DNA of 64,000 bases from Fannyhessea vaginae DSM 15829 (GTDB lineage: Bacteria; Actinomycetota; Coriobacteriia; Coriobacteriales; Atopobiaceae), in assembly GCF_000159235.2 (NCBI RefSeq), contig NZ_ACGK02000001.1, positions 186,001 through 250,000 on the forward strand, given 5' to 3'. A model generated the notes under the pieces. It saw only the letters and a program-made list of their open reading frames with translations, did no database searches and was not told where the DNA came from. The translations under genes and the position numbers were made by a program. Numbering within the stretch: the stretch's first letter is position 1; each line of letters starts with the position of its first letter. Of the stretch, positions 43,943 to 53,014 are shown in pieces.

Positions 43943-45226
43943 ATGCTTGATATCAGGTTTGTGAGAGAAAACCCCGACGTGGTAGATAAGTCGTGCGCAT
44001 CGCGACAGAACGCACATTGGGATAGGGAACAATTTTTTGAACTTGATGAGTTACGCCGATCAACCATTGTAGAAGTTGAGCGTTTGCAAGCCGAGCGCAA
44101 TAGTGCCTCAAAGCAAATTGGTAAGCTTATGCAAGAAGGCAAAAAAGACGAGGCGCAGGCTGCAAAAGAACAGGTTGCAGCTGGTAAAGCTCGCATTGCC
44201 GAGTTGGAAGAGCAGCGTGCGTCTGCCGAAAAGCAGCTTCATGATTTAGTGAGCGCTATCCCTAATATCCCTCATGAAAGCGTTCCTTATGGTAAAGACG
44301 ACAGCGAAAACAAAGAAGTTCGCAAATGGGGAACTCCACGCTCCTTTGACTTTGATGCAAGAGCTCACTGGGATTTGGGTACGCAAACCCATATGATCGA
44401 TTTTGATCGTGGTGTAAAGCTTGCAGGTTCGCGTTTTTATGTGCTTGGTGGTTATGGTGCGCAAATGGAGCGCGCGCTCATCAATTTCTTTATCGATATG
44501 CACAACGAGGCAGGCTTCAAAGAGTGGTGGCCTCCTGTATTAACCAACTATGATTCGCTCTTTGGAACAGGACAGCTCCCCAAGTTTGACGAAGACTTGT
44601 TTCATGTAAGCAACGACCTCTATCTTATTCCAACTGCCGAGGTTATGCTTACCAACCTGCATCGCGATGAAGTGCTTGACGCTTCACAGCTGCCACTCAA
44701 ATACACTGCGTTTACGCCATGCTTTAGAGAAGAGGCTGGTTCTGCAGGTAGAGATACACGCGGTATCATTCGCGTTCATGAATTTGATAAAGTTGAAATG
44801 GTAAAGTTTGCAAAGCCTGAAGACTCCATGAATCAGCTTGAGTCTATGGTTGCTGAGGCCGAGAAGTGCTTGCAGGTATTAGGGCTTGCATATCGTGTTG
44901 TTTCGCTTTGCACGGGCGATATTGGTTTTTCTGCATGCAAGTGCTATGACCTTGAGGTTTGGCTTCCAAGCTACAACAATTACAAAGAAATTTCTTCGTG
45001 CTCAAATTGTTGGGATTTCCAAGCGCGTCGTGCAAATATAAAGTATCGTGATCCAAGTGAGTTTAAGGGTACGCGTTATGTTCACACGCTTAATGGCTCT
45101 GGTTTGGCGGTAGGAAGATGCATGGCGGCTATTATGGAAAATTATCAAAATGCCGACGGATCTATTAGTGTTCCTGAAGCTTTGCAGCCGTATATGAGAG
45201 GGTTAAAAACCATTCCCGCATGCTAA
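43943..45226 (+). CDS. serS: Seryl-tRNA synthetase
   Basis: 427 residues from ATG 43943 (AAAGGAG five bases upstream; a longer frame lacks support). The N-terminal coiled-coil arm (about 25-105) binds the long arm of tRNA-Ser. Class II motifs are present: TPCFREEAGSAGRDTRGIIRVHEF (motif 2 and flank) and LNGSGLAVGRCMAAIMENYQ (motif 3). It loads serine on tRNA-Ser. An intrinsic terminator follows. Confidence 0.96.
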   Translation: MLDIRFVRENPDVVDKSCASRQNAHWDREQFFELDELRRSTIVEVERLQAERNSASKQIGKLMQEGKKDEAQAAKEQVAAGKARIAELEEQRASAEKQLHDLVSAIPNIPHESVPYGKDDSENKEVRKWGTPRSFDFDARAHWDLGTQTHMIDFDRGVKLAGSRFYVLGGYGAQMERALINFFIDMHNEAGFKEWWPPVLTNYDSLFGTGQLPKFDEDLFHVSNDLYLIPTAEVMLTNLHRDEVLDASQLPLKYTAFTPCFREEAGSAGRDTRGIIRVHEFDKVEMVKFAKPEDSMNQLESMVAEAEKCLQVLGLAYRVVSLCTGDIGFSACKCYDLEVWLPSYNNYKEISSCSNCWDFQARRANIKYRDPSEFKGTRYVHTLNGSGLAVGRCMAAIMENYQNADGSISVPEALQPYMRGLKTIPAC

Positions 45227-45279
45227 TCGTGCTCGTTTGTGCGTGGATAAGTATAGAACATATGTTTGTTTTGTGTGAT

Positions 45280-45320
45280 GGTGCTTCGGACAGTTTATGT
45301 GCTGTGCGGAGCACCTTTTT
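45280..45320 (+). terminator. Intrinsic terminator after serS
   Basis: GGTGCTTCGGACAG (45280-45293) pairs, with two mismatches or wobbles, with CTGTGCGGAGCACC (45302-45315), followed by TTTTT. Confidence 0.85.
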
Positions 45321-45380
45321 GTAACTTACATAATGAGTTAACATAAAAATGTAAATGTTGGTAATATTTGAGGAAACATT

Positions 45381-47309
45381 ATGCGTCAAAATCCAACTCA
45401 CATGATTAAATCCTTCACGGCTTGGCGCGGTCTTGCCGTTCTTTTTGTATGCCTTTATCACTGGTTTCCTCATACCGTTCAAGGCGGCTATCTAGGCGTC
45501 ATTATTTTTCTTACCTTATCGGGATACCTTGTAACAGATTCTTTTTTGTCCGAATTGGAGACGCATAACAAGATTTCCATTGTAAGATTTTATGTGCGGC
45601 GCATTAAGCGACTCTATCCACCAATGATCTTGTTTATGCTGGTTGCTACCTTATGGGCAAACTTTTTAAGCCATGATTTGCTCTACAATTTCTCTGCAAG
45701 TGCATTTTCAACCCTGCTTGGCGTTAATAACTGGTGGCAGATTAGCCAAAATCTATCGTATTTTCAGCACTTTGCTCTACCCGATATGTTCACTCATATG
45801 TGGGCGTTAGCAGTTGAAATACAAATTTACTTGTTTTGGCCGTTTGTCGTGTGGGTCGTGGGCAAACTGGCTTCGCGCGCGCCTCGTCGTGCGCTGTTGA
45901 GAGTTTCCCTTATAGGTGCAGCAGTTTCTGCCGTATTGTTAGCCGTTATGTATCAGCTATCTATACATAATATTACGCGCGCTTACTATGGAAGTGATAC
46001 ACGCGTCTTTTCATTTTTGCTAGGGTCTGCGTTGGCGTGTCGTTTTAGCCGACAAACACTGGTTAATTGGTATCAGCGCGCTCGCACGTTAGACACATAT
46101 AAAAGCCTATTGGCGTGCATTATTACAGTTTTGTGCATGATTTTTCTGGCTGGCGATACGTGGTTTGCGTATTATGGCGGAATGGTCTTGTTTAATGTAG
46201 TTCTTCTTGTGGCGATGGCAACGTCGGTTGATGAGTCTGGCCTTTCTGCGCGCCTGATTGGTAATCCCGTCCTTATGTATTTAGGCAAACGTAGCTATAG
46301 TCTTTATCTGTGGCAATATACCTTATGGGCATTTGGCAAAGCTGGTTTTAACCCTCCAGGAGTCTCTTATGGATCGGCAGTTATTATGCAAGCCGTTTTT
46401 CTGCTTATTTTGGCAGAGCTTACCTATCAGATAAGCGAAAAACACTTGATGGCTTTAGTTAACTGGTGCGCACCTTCTGCGTTGCATAAAAATCAAGCGC
46501 ATAGTCGGGGAAAAATGCTTGTACTTTTGGCATTTTCGGCTCTTATCGCCTGCTTTGCGTGGACGTGCATACATGCGCCCGTTGGTGCGCCTGAAGACGT
46601 GCGCGAAATGCAAAGCCGTCTTGCTGATGATGACGACGAAAACGCGCGAACCACAACAAACGACACGCAGCAATCGGACGAGAATGCTTCGCAGCAGGAG
46701 GAAGAAGACGGTACTGCTGGTACGACGCCATATGAAAAACCTGACAACATAAATCAGTTTGATAAGGTTATTGCACAATATCCTGAACTTGGAATTACTA
46801 AAGAAGAGGCAACACTTGCGCACAACATTAAAATCTTTGCCGTGGGCGATTCGGTGCTTAAAATGTGTCGTAAACAATTGGGCAAAATTTTACCGAATAT
46901 GACTATTGACGCAACGAATAGTCGTCAAATACCTGCAGGTTTAAATATTTTACGCGAGCTAAAACACTCGGATAATTTCCCAGATGTTGTGTATTTTGCA
47001 CTAGGTACCAACGGCATAATTAACAACGATATGCTCGACACCCTTTCAACCGAATTTAGTGATACAGATATATACATCAGCACCGTTGTTTCAAACGACT
47101 CGTACGAGCACGATGTAAATGATTACATCACACAAGCTGTTAAACGCCACGATAATCTGCATCTTATTGATTGGCACCAATTTGCTAAGGGAAAAACCGA
47201 GTTGTTTTATAATGATGGGACACACCCTAATATAGGGGGATCCGAGGTGTATGCCCAATTTGTCGCTAAAAGTATTTTGCAGTCACAACAAGAAAAAAGC
47301 TCATCATAA
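45381..47309 (+). CDS. OatA-like acyltransferase (acyltransferase-3 plus SGNH domain)
   Basis: 642 residues. The first 380 form an acyltransferase-3 domain of about ten helices, beginning TAWRGLAVLFVCLYHWF with the conserved catalytic-type His and an RRIKRLYPP segment. An acidic Gln/Glu/Asp/Thr-rich linker (about 405-460) leads to an outside SGNH esterase-like domain with GDS (S491), GTN and DGTHPN (D612, H615), so the catalytic triad is complete. In Gram-positives such proteins O-acetylate peptidoglycan and give lysozyme resistance; other cell-surface polymers are possible. GAGG lies eight bases before the ATG. Confidence 0.88.
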   Translation: MRQNPTHMIKSFTAWRGLAVLFVCLYHWFPHTVQGGYLGVIIFLTLSGYLVTDSFLSELETHNKISIVRFYVRRIKRLYPPMILFMLVATLWANFLSHDLLYNFSASAFSTLLGVNNWWQISQNLSYFQHFALPDMFTHMWALAVEIQIYLFWPFVVWVVGKLASRAPRRALLRVSLIGAAVSAVLLAVMYQLSIHNITRAYYGSDTRVFSFLLGSALACRFSRQTLVNWYQRARTLDTYKSLLACIITVLCMIFLAGDTWFAYYGGMVLFNVVLLVAMATSVDESGLSARLIGNPVLMYLGKRSYSLYLWQYTLWAFGKAGFNPPGVSYGSAVIMQAVFLLILAELTYQISEKHLMALVNWCAPSALHKNQAHSRGKMLVLLAFSALIACFAWTCIHAPVGAPEDVREMQSRLADDDDENARTTTNDTQQSDENASQQEEEDGTAGTTPYEKPDNINQFDKVIAQYPELGITKEEATLAHNIKIFAVGDSVLKMCRKQLGKILPNMTIDATNSRQIPAGLNILRELKHSDNFPDVVYFALGTNGIINNDMLDTLSTEFSDTDIYISTVVSNDSYEHDVNDYITQAVKRHDNLHLIDWHQFAKGKTELFYNDGTHPNIGGSEVYAQFVAKSILQSQQEKSSS

Positions 47310-47438
47310 CGAAGAACATTGGAGTGCCCCGTGACCCCGCGTCTTGTAAAAGCAGGCTAAGCCACGCAGGTATATGCATGGGTGCATCATGTTTGTGCTT
47401 GATAAAATGAGGCGCTTAGCACTGTCTTATTTGAGGCA

Positions 47439-48296
47439 CTATTCCTCAATTTTTGTTCGATTAATTGCACTGCGTATATTATGCAACGTTTGCGCTACGT
47501 TTTTATCATCAGATTTAAACATTACAGCACAAAAAAGCGTGTCCAAAATTACCAGTTGTGCAACGCGACTTGCAAGCGATTCGCTTCGGTATCCAGTTTC
47601 TTCTGAGGCTGAGATAAACACAACGTCGGCAAAACGTGTAATGGGCGTATTCAGGTAACTTGTAATAAAAATAATAGGGACACGATTTTCGCGTAGTATT
47701 TCAGCAATCTGAAGTGTTGTTCTAGATAGACCTGAATGACTAATAATAATGGCAACATCTTGCGCGCCTAAAAGTGAGGCTTGCATAATTTGAATGTGCT
47801 CGTCTATTGCGTTTTGACAATGCAGCGGTGATCGCAGGAATTTATGATAGGCGTCTGCAGCCACAATGTTTGATCCACCGCAGCCAAAAAATGTAAGCGT
47901 GTGCGCGTTGTTAATGAGACTCAGTGCACGCTTGAGATTGTCTTCATTAAGCAATGCCAGCGTGTTATGTAAAGAGGTTACACTTGAATGAAAAATGGTG
48001 GCAGCAATAGTTGCAAGAGAATCACGTGTTGTTATGTGCTCATGAACCGAAACCTCGGGGTCGTAGGCTTCGGTTAAGAGATCGTTTCTAAAATCACGGA
48101 ACCCTTTATAGCCCATCTTTTGCGCAAACTTAAATATTGTTGAATCGGCAACCCCAAGTTTATCTGCCAATTCATGAATCGTCATATACGAAGTCTCTCG
48201 CACATGCTGAAGAATAAATTGTGCAATAGCCTGTTCTTTTTCTGCACATGAGGGAAGTAGCGACTTTATTTTTGCGGTAACCGAGATTCTTTTCAT
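47439..48296 (-). CDS. RpiR/MurR-family transcriptional regulator
   Basis: 285 residues. An N-terminal HTH_6 domain (1-77) with MTIHELADKLGVADSTIFKFAQKMGYKGFRDFR is followed by a SIS sugar-phosphate-binding domain (about 110-240) with FFGCGGSNIVA and IIISHSGLSRTT. Family members sense phosphosugars and control sugar catabolism. It is divergent from gnd, with 398 bases between, so 6-phosphogluconate or a pentose phosphate is a reasonable candidate effector. That is inference. Confidence 0.88.
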   Translation of the reverse strand: MKRISVTAKIKSLLPSCAEKEQAIAQFILQHVRETSYMTIHELADKLGVADSTIFKFAQKMGYKGFRDFRNDLLTEAYDPEVSVHEHITTRDSLATIAATIFHSSVTSLHNTLALLNEDNLKRALSLINNAHTLTFFGCGGSNIVAADAYHKFLRSPLHCQNAIDEHIQIMQASLLGAQDVAIIISHSGLSRTTLQIAEILRENRVPIIFITSYLNTPITRFADVVFISASEETGYRSESLASRVAQLVILDTLFCAVMFKSDDKNVAQTLHNIRSAINRTKIEE

Positions 48297-48694
48297 GCGA
48301 TACTCTTTCTTTAACCTTTCCTTTTTGTTTGGGTATGTTTTATGCGTGATTTGTCGTCCTTTGCCGTTGAGCTTATACTATGCAGCTCCGCGGTCTTTTC
48401 ATAAAACCCAAACTAACCATAGTGTAGCAATAGTGTAGCGTGTAGCGTGATAGAAGATTTTAATCGACCGTTGAGCTTTCGCAAATGACCGTTTAAGAAA
48501 AAATATTTCCTAAATAGGGGTATAATAAGAAAAAATAATTATAGTGTAGATAGATGCTGATTATGCTAAAACGCGTAATCACGCGCACACACTTGTAAGT
48601 AAGATACCCTGTTGGTGGGTGCTAACTTGTAAGTTTAGAATGGTTGGCAAAGTGTACGAATAACCTTTGCTACAGGTAAAAGGAGGCAATAAGC
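48297..48694. other. Divergent promoter region of RpiR regulator and gnd
   Basis: A 398-base A+T-rich gap. It holds a TATAAT (48521-48526) reading towards gnd without a good -35, and a direct repeat ACTTGTAAGT at 48591-48600 and 48625-48634 (34-base spacing) close to the gnd ribosome site, a possible operator pair. Confidence 0.45.
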
Positions 48695-50137
48695 GTGGCT
48701 TGTTTTGTAGGTGTATACGGAATGGGCGTTATGGGTCAAAGCCTTGCGCTTAACATCTCTCACCATCACTATACCCTTGCAGTTTATAATCGTGATGGGG
48801 ATAAAACGCGTGAATTTATGCAGAATAAAGTGCAAGAAACCGATCAAATTACTCCTTCATATTCGCTTAAAGATTTTGTTGCCGCACTTGAGCGACCAAG
48901 AAAAATCATCCTTATGGTTAAGGCGGGCACGGTGGTTGATCTTGTGACCGATGGCTTGTTGTCCTATCTTGAAGAGGGCGACATCGTTATAGACGCTGGT
49001 AATTCTTTCTATAAAGATACCGAGCGTCGTATGAAACACTATGCAGAAAAAGGTATTAAGTTCTTTGGTATGGGTGTTTCTGGTGGCGAGAAGGGTGCAC
49101 TTTTAGGGCCGTCTATTATGCCCTCGGGTAACAGAGATGTATTTAATGACCACCTTAAACAGCTGCTTAAAGATATTGCTGCACATACCACGACAGGTGA
49201 TTCGTGTTGCGACTATATTGGAAAAGGTGGAAGCGGCCATTATGTAAAGATGGTTCACAATGGTATTGAGTATGGCGACATGCAAATTATTAATGAAGCA
49301 TACTTTATGCTTAAAAATGCATGTGGTTTTTCAAATGCTCAAATAGCAGACGTTTTTGAAGATTGGAATCGTGGTCGCCTGCAATCGTATCTTGTTGAGA
49401 TTACGTCTAAAATTTTGCGCGTTAAAGATCCTTGCGGCACCGGTGAGCTTGTTGATGCAATTTTGGACGAAGCAGGACAAAAGGGCACAGGTATGTGGAC
49501 GGCAATGGATGCTTTGGAGAAGCATCAATGCGTTCCAACTATGTGTGAAGCTGTGTTTGCGCGCAATTTATCGGCTCAAAAAGATGAGCGTGTATACGCC
49601 GCGCGCGAGTTTGGCAAGCAAGCTGAGGGTCAAAATCTTTCGCCAAAGATACTGCAAGAAGAAATCAGCACTTTTGTCACCGATCTTGAACAGGCGGTTT
49701 ATGCTTCAAAGATTATGTCGTATGCACAAGGTTTTTCTTTACTGCAAGCAGCGTCAGATACCTATCAGTGGAATCTTGACCTGGGCAACATTGCGCTTTT
49801 ATGGCGTGAAGGTTGCATTATTCGTGCGGTATTTCTTGAGCGTATTAAGCGCGCGTATGATGAAGGTAAAGTTGTTAATCTTATGTTGACCGATGAGTTT
49901 AAAGACGAAATCAAATCTTCTGTTGCTGCATGGAGACGCGTGGTGATTGCAGGTATTGCTGCAGGATTATATGTCCCTACCATTGCAAATTCGCTGCTTT
50001 ATTTTGATGGCTACACCTCGGAAAAGCTCCCAGCAAATCTTTGCCAAGCTCAGCGCGATTGGTTTGGCGCTCATACATTTAAGCGTGTTGACAAGCCGCG
50101 TGATGAGTCGTTCCATCACATTTGGGAGCAGATGTAG
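48695..50137 (+). CDS. gnd: 6-phosphogluconate dehydrogenase (decarboxylating)
   Basis: 480 residues. The NAD(P)-binding motif GVYGMGVMGQSLALNI begins at residue 6. GVSGGEKGALLGPSIMPSG and KGGSGHYVKMVHNGIEYGDMQ form the substrate and catalytic site. It converts 6-phosphogluconate to ribulose 5-phosphate and CO2 with NADP reduction. The start is GTG with AAGGAGG ten bases upstream. It can supply the pentose phosphates used by the downstream phosphoketolase. Confidence 0.95.
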   Translation: MACFVGVYGMGVMGQSLALNISHHHYTLAVYNRDGDKTREFMQNKVQETDQITPSYSLKDFVAALERPRKIILMVKAGTVVDLVTDGLLSYLEEGDIVIDAGNSFYKDTERRMKHYAEKGIKFFGMGVSGGEKGALLGPSIMPSGNRDVFNDHLKQLLKDIAAHTTTGDSCCDYIGKGGSGHYVKMVHNGIEYGDMQIINEAYFMLKNACGFSNAQIADVFEDWNRGRLQSYLVEITSKILRVKDPCGTGELVDAILDEAGQKGTGMWTAMDALEKHQCVPTMCEAVFARNLSAQKDERVYAAREFGKQAEGQNLSPKILQEEISTFVTDLEQAVYASKIMSYAQGFSLLQAASDTYQWNLDLGNIALLWREGCIIRAVFLERIKRAYDEGKVVNLMLTDEFKDEIKSSVAAWRRVVIAGIAAGLYVPTIANSLLYFDGYTSEKLPANLCQAQRDWFGAHTFKRVDKPRDESFHHIWEQM

Positions 50138-50206
50138 GGCTTATTTCTGCGCTGAAAGTAGCCTTGTGGTTTTGCATGATCAGTTGTAAGAGTTTACGTG
50201 CATTTT

Positions 50207-50239
50207 GATATGCTAAGCGTGTTATACGCTTAGCATATC
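50207..50239. terminator. Bidirectional terminator between gnd and the UlaR-like gene
   Basis: The perfect 14-bp inverted repeat GATATGCTAAGCGT (50207-50220) and ACGCTTAGCATATC (50226-50239) has a loop GTTAT. T-rich flanks lie on both sides of these convergent genes. Confidence 0.85.
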
Positions 50240-50273
50240 TCGTTTTATAAGTCGTACTATTCTATAAACAATA

Positions 50274-51134
50274 CTATGAGGCGCCACTCTTTTTTCTCGT
50301 GTGATTATCAATATTATCTTCCGCAATACGACTACCTATATTTACTTGAATAACTTCGATACCCGCTTGCTCAATATCAGCAATGGATTGTGCGTCTGCA
50401 AATTCATCGGTTACGAGCACATCTATGGTTTTTGATGCTGCCACAAAAAAGTTTGAATCACGAAAGATTTTGCGATGATCGGCAACAACAATAACTTTTC
50501 CTTTGGTGTGCTCAATCATTAAACGATTAACGTTAGTTTCACCTGCGTTGCTTGTGGTTATGCCGTTTTTTAAGCTAAATCCCGAGCAGCCAATAATGGC
50601 AACATCGGCAATCACTCGTTTTACGGCAATTTCGGCAACTTCTCCCGTGAGAGCTTCTTTTGGCAGACGAAGCTCGCCGCCGGTAATAATAACGGTTGAC
50701 GCTGGGTTAAGTGAGTCTTTGTGAATTTGTTCGTGGATACGTAGATTGTTAGTTACCACGCTTACTCGTTTGGTTTGCAAATAGTCGAGCGCATAAAGTG
50801 CGGTTGAACTGGTGTTAATAAAAACCGTGTCTTTATTACGCACAAAATTTGCCGCCATTTTGCCTATAGAGATTTTTATCTTCTCGATGCTGGTGTTTGT
50901 TGGTTTGGCGTCTTTAAAGCGATAGTGCTCACTCAACGTAGCATAGCCGTGCTTATGAACTAACACTCCCATTTTTTGAAGTGCCGCCAAGTCGCGGCGC
51001 ATGGTCATGGCAGATACACAACAATGATCTGCAAGAGCGCTTACCGAAATTGTGTGGTCAGGTGCTTGGTGAAGCGTTTCTTCTATAACAGCACGTCGCG
51101 CGTTAATGAGTTTAGAGGAGTTTTTCATGAGCAT
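50274..51134 (-). CDS. ulaR: DeoR-family repressor, UlaR-like
   Basis: 286 residues from ATG 51134, six bases after TAAGG; two flanking in-frame ATGs are possible. The N-terminal helix-turn-helix contains VSALADHCCVSAMTMRRDLAALQKMGVLV, and the C-terminal sugar-phosphate-sensing domain contains VFINTSSTALYALDYL and IIGCSGFSLKNGITTSNAGETNVNR. It is divergent from ulaG, as a regulator of the ascorbate genes would be. The symbol rests on context; in E. coli UlaR is likewise a DeoR repressor of ula genes. Confidence 0.8.
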   Translation of the reverse strand: MLMKNSSKLINARRAVIEETLHQAPDHTISVSALADHCCVSAMTMRRDLAALQKMGVLVHKHGYATLSEHYRFKDAKPTNTSIEKIKISIGKMAANFVRNKDTVFINTSSTALYALDYLQTKRVSVVTNNLRIHEQIHKDSLNPASTVIITGGELRLPKEALTGEVAEIAVKRVIADVAIIGCSGFSLKNGITTSNAGETNVNRLMIEHTKGKVIVVADHRKIFRDSNFFVAASKTIDVLVTDEFADAQSIADIEQAGIEVIQVNIGSRIAEDNIDNHTRKKSGAS

Positions 51135-51187
51135 CGCCATCCTTACGTCTGCATATATCGCTGTACTAACTATGGTTTTTTAGACGT

Positions 51188-51216
51188 AATTTATTTTGTA
51201 GTGGTTAAACGTTCAA
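51188..51216 (-). promoter_or_regulatory. Promoter of ulaR-like gene overlapping operator copy 1
   Basis: On the minus strand TTGAAC (51211-51216), a 17-base spacer, and TAAATT (51188-51193). The element TTAAACGTTCA (plus strand, 51205-51215) covers the -35, consistent with autorepression. Confidence 0.6.
51205..51215. repeat. Candidate UlaR operator, copy 1
   Basis: TTAAACGTTCA, an 11-bp element found again 134 bases away in the same divergent region. It overlaps the -35 of the regulator's own promoter. Confidence 0.6.
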
Positions 51217-51326
51217 GACCTGCATTTGAGCGATTTATACCCTATATTATGAGCGAAAAAGATTCATAAACAACAAATAGTGTGAATAAAAACATCATAT
51301 AAGGGTCAAACACTCATAAAAACACA

Positions 51327-51355
51327 TTGTCTGCATATTTAAACGTTCATATAAT
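51327..51355 (+). promoter_or_regulatory. Promoter of ula operon overlapping operator copy 2
   Basis: TTGTCT (51327-51332), a 17-base spacer, and perfect TATAAT (51350-51355). The TTAAACGTTCA element fills the spacer. Transcription would begin about 20-25 bases before ulaG. Confidence 0.75.
51339..51349. repeat. Candidate UlaR operator, copy 2
   Basis: TTAAACGTTCA, identical to copy 1 and in the same orientation, exactly between the -35 and -10 hexamers of the ula promoter. Confidence 0.65.
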
Positions 51356-51387
51356 TAAGCTAATTTCATCAAGAGAAAGGAATACAT

Positions 51388-52452
51388 ATGAGTGCTATCG
51401 ATGAGATTACGAGAGATTCGTGGCTCAATAAGACGTTTCCCGAATGGGGAACGTGGCTTACCGAGGAGATAGCTCAGGCTAAAGTTCCAGAAAAAACACT
51501 GTCTATGTGGTGGTTAGGCAACATGGGCATTTGGATCAAATCAGATCACGGCACCAATGTTGTCATTGATATGTGGAACCAAACAGGAAAACAAACCATT
51601 GGCTCTGGTCATATGAAAAAAGGTCATCAAATGATGCGCATGAGCGGTGTGCGCAACTTACAACCCAATCGTCGTAATCAACCGTTTGTTATTGATCCAT
51701 TTGCAGTTCGTGATATCGATGTTTTATGCGTAACACACTCACATTCAGACCATCTTGATCAAACAACCGCTGCTGTTGTAACACGTAATTGTCCTAACGC
51801 TACCTTTGTAGGCCCACAAGACGTTGCCGACAAATGGATTGCATGGGGCGTTCCTGCAGAACGCATTGTTGTTCTTCATCCAAATGAAAGCGTTAAAGTA
51901 AAAGATGTTGAGGTAAAGGCTCTTGAGTCGTTTGACCGCACCATGTTGCTTACCGTAGACGATCCTAATGAGTCTCTTAAAGGCAAACCTGTTCGTGATA
52001 TGAACCAGCTTGCTCTTAACTACCTTGTTAAAACTGACGGCGGTAACGTTTACCACGCAGGTGACTCTCACTACTCCAATATGTATGTAAAGCACGGTAA
52101 AGAAAACAAGATTGATATTGCCTGTGTTGCATATGGCGAGAACCCAATTGGTATTACCGATAAATTAACCTCCTCTGATGTTCTTAAAGTTGGAGAAGCT
52201 CTTCAGACTAAGGTTATTATTCCTACGCACTACGACATTTGGACCAACTTTATGGCCGATCCTAAAGAAATTCTTATGCTTTGGAAATATCGTAAGGATC
52301 GTATGCAATACAAATTTAAGCCATTTGTATGGCAAGTTGGCGGTCGCTATGACTATCCTGGCGACACCGATCACATGGAGTACATGTATGACCGCGGTTT
52401 CCACGATGCGTTTGATTATGAGACTGATCTTCCTTATGACGCATTCTTATAA
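51388..52452 (+). CDS. ulaG: L-ascorbate 6-phosphate lactonase
   Basis: 354 residues of the metallo-beta-lactamase fold, with metal-site motif THSHSDHLDQ and later NVYHAGDSHYSN and IPTHYDIW. UlaG hydrolyses L-ascorbate 6-phosphate to 3-keto-L-gulonate 6-phosphate. The start has GAAAGG in good position. In E. coli ulaG is transcribed apart from ulaABCDEF; here it is the first gene of one long operon. Confidence 0.94.
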   Translation: MSAIDEITRDSWLNKTFPEWGTWLTEEIAQAKVPEKTLSMWWLGNMGIWIKSDHGTNVVIDMWNQTGKQTIGSGHMKKGHQMMRMSGVRNLQPNRRNQPFVIDPFAVRDIDVLCVTHSHSDHLDQTTAAVVTRNCPNATFVGPQDVADKWIAWGVPAERIVVLHPNESVKVKDVEVKALESFDRTMLLTVDDPNESLKGKPVRDMNQLALNYLVKTDGGNVYHAGDSHYSNMYVKHGKENKIDIACVAYGENPIGITDKLTSSDVLKVGEALQTKVIIPTHYDIWTNFMADPKEILMLWKYRKDRMQYKFKPFVWQVGGRYDYPGDTDHMEYMYDRGFHDAFDYETDLPYDAFL

Positions 52453-52493
52453 GATGAGCCGTACTGTGAACTTCAACCGGATGTGAGTGTGAA

Positions 52494-52943
52494 ATGCTTA
52501 AATATTTTTATGATAACAATCTTGTTTACTACGCCGAAAAACAGCCTCAAGACTGGAAAGAAGCTATTCGTATGAGCTGCAAGCCTTTGCTTGACAACCA
52601 TATGATCGAGCCAGCCTATGTTGATACTATCGTTCAAAACGTTGTAGACAACGGTCCTTATATTGTTATAGTTCCAGGCATTGCAATGCCTCACGCGCTT
52701 GCAACTGCTCCAGGAGTTTTGGGAACAGGAATCGCATTTACTAAGTTTGAAGCTCCTGTTACGTTTTATGATCCCGCCACAAAAGAGGAGCCGCAGGCAC
52801 AATTATTCTTTACGCTTGCTGCAAAAGATTCTGATGAACATCTTAAAAACATTCAGCGTCTTATGGATCTTTTGATGGACGAAGAAAAGGTTGAGCAACT
52901 TAAAGCTACTCATTCTTTAGAAGACTACAAAAAGCTTTTGTAG
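52494..52943 (+). CDS. ulaC: Ascorbate PTS enzyme IIA component
   Basis: 149 residues of the mannitol/fructose-type IIA fold. The phosphorylated histidine is H67 in GIAMPHALA. It passes phosphate from HPr to the IIB protein during ascorbate uptake. It lies 41 bases after ulaG and 71 before the membrane component. Confidence 0.92.
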   Translation: MLKYFYDNNLVYYAEKQPQDWKEAIRMSCKPLLDNHMIEPAYVDTIVQNVVDNGPYIVIVPGIAMPHALATAPGVLGTGIAFTKFEAPVTFYDPATKEEPQAQLFFTLAAKDSDEHLKNIQRLMDLLMDEEKVEQLKATHSLEDYKKLL

Positions 52944-53014
52944 TTTAAACATTGGTGGTAATTGCACAAATGGTGCAAAGGAGTATATACGTCGTTTAAG
53001 ACAAAGGAGGCACA

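Noticed and set aside
46455..46877. 140-residue open frame opposite the acyltransferase linker
   Set aside because: It lies wholly antisense to a well-supported gene, has no recognisable domain, and follows from the biased linker composition.
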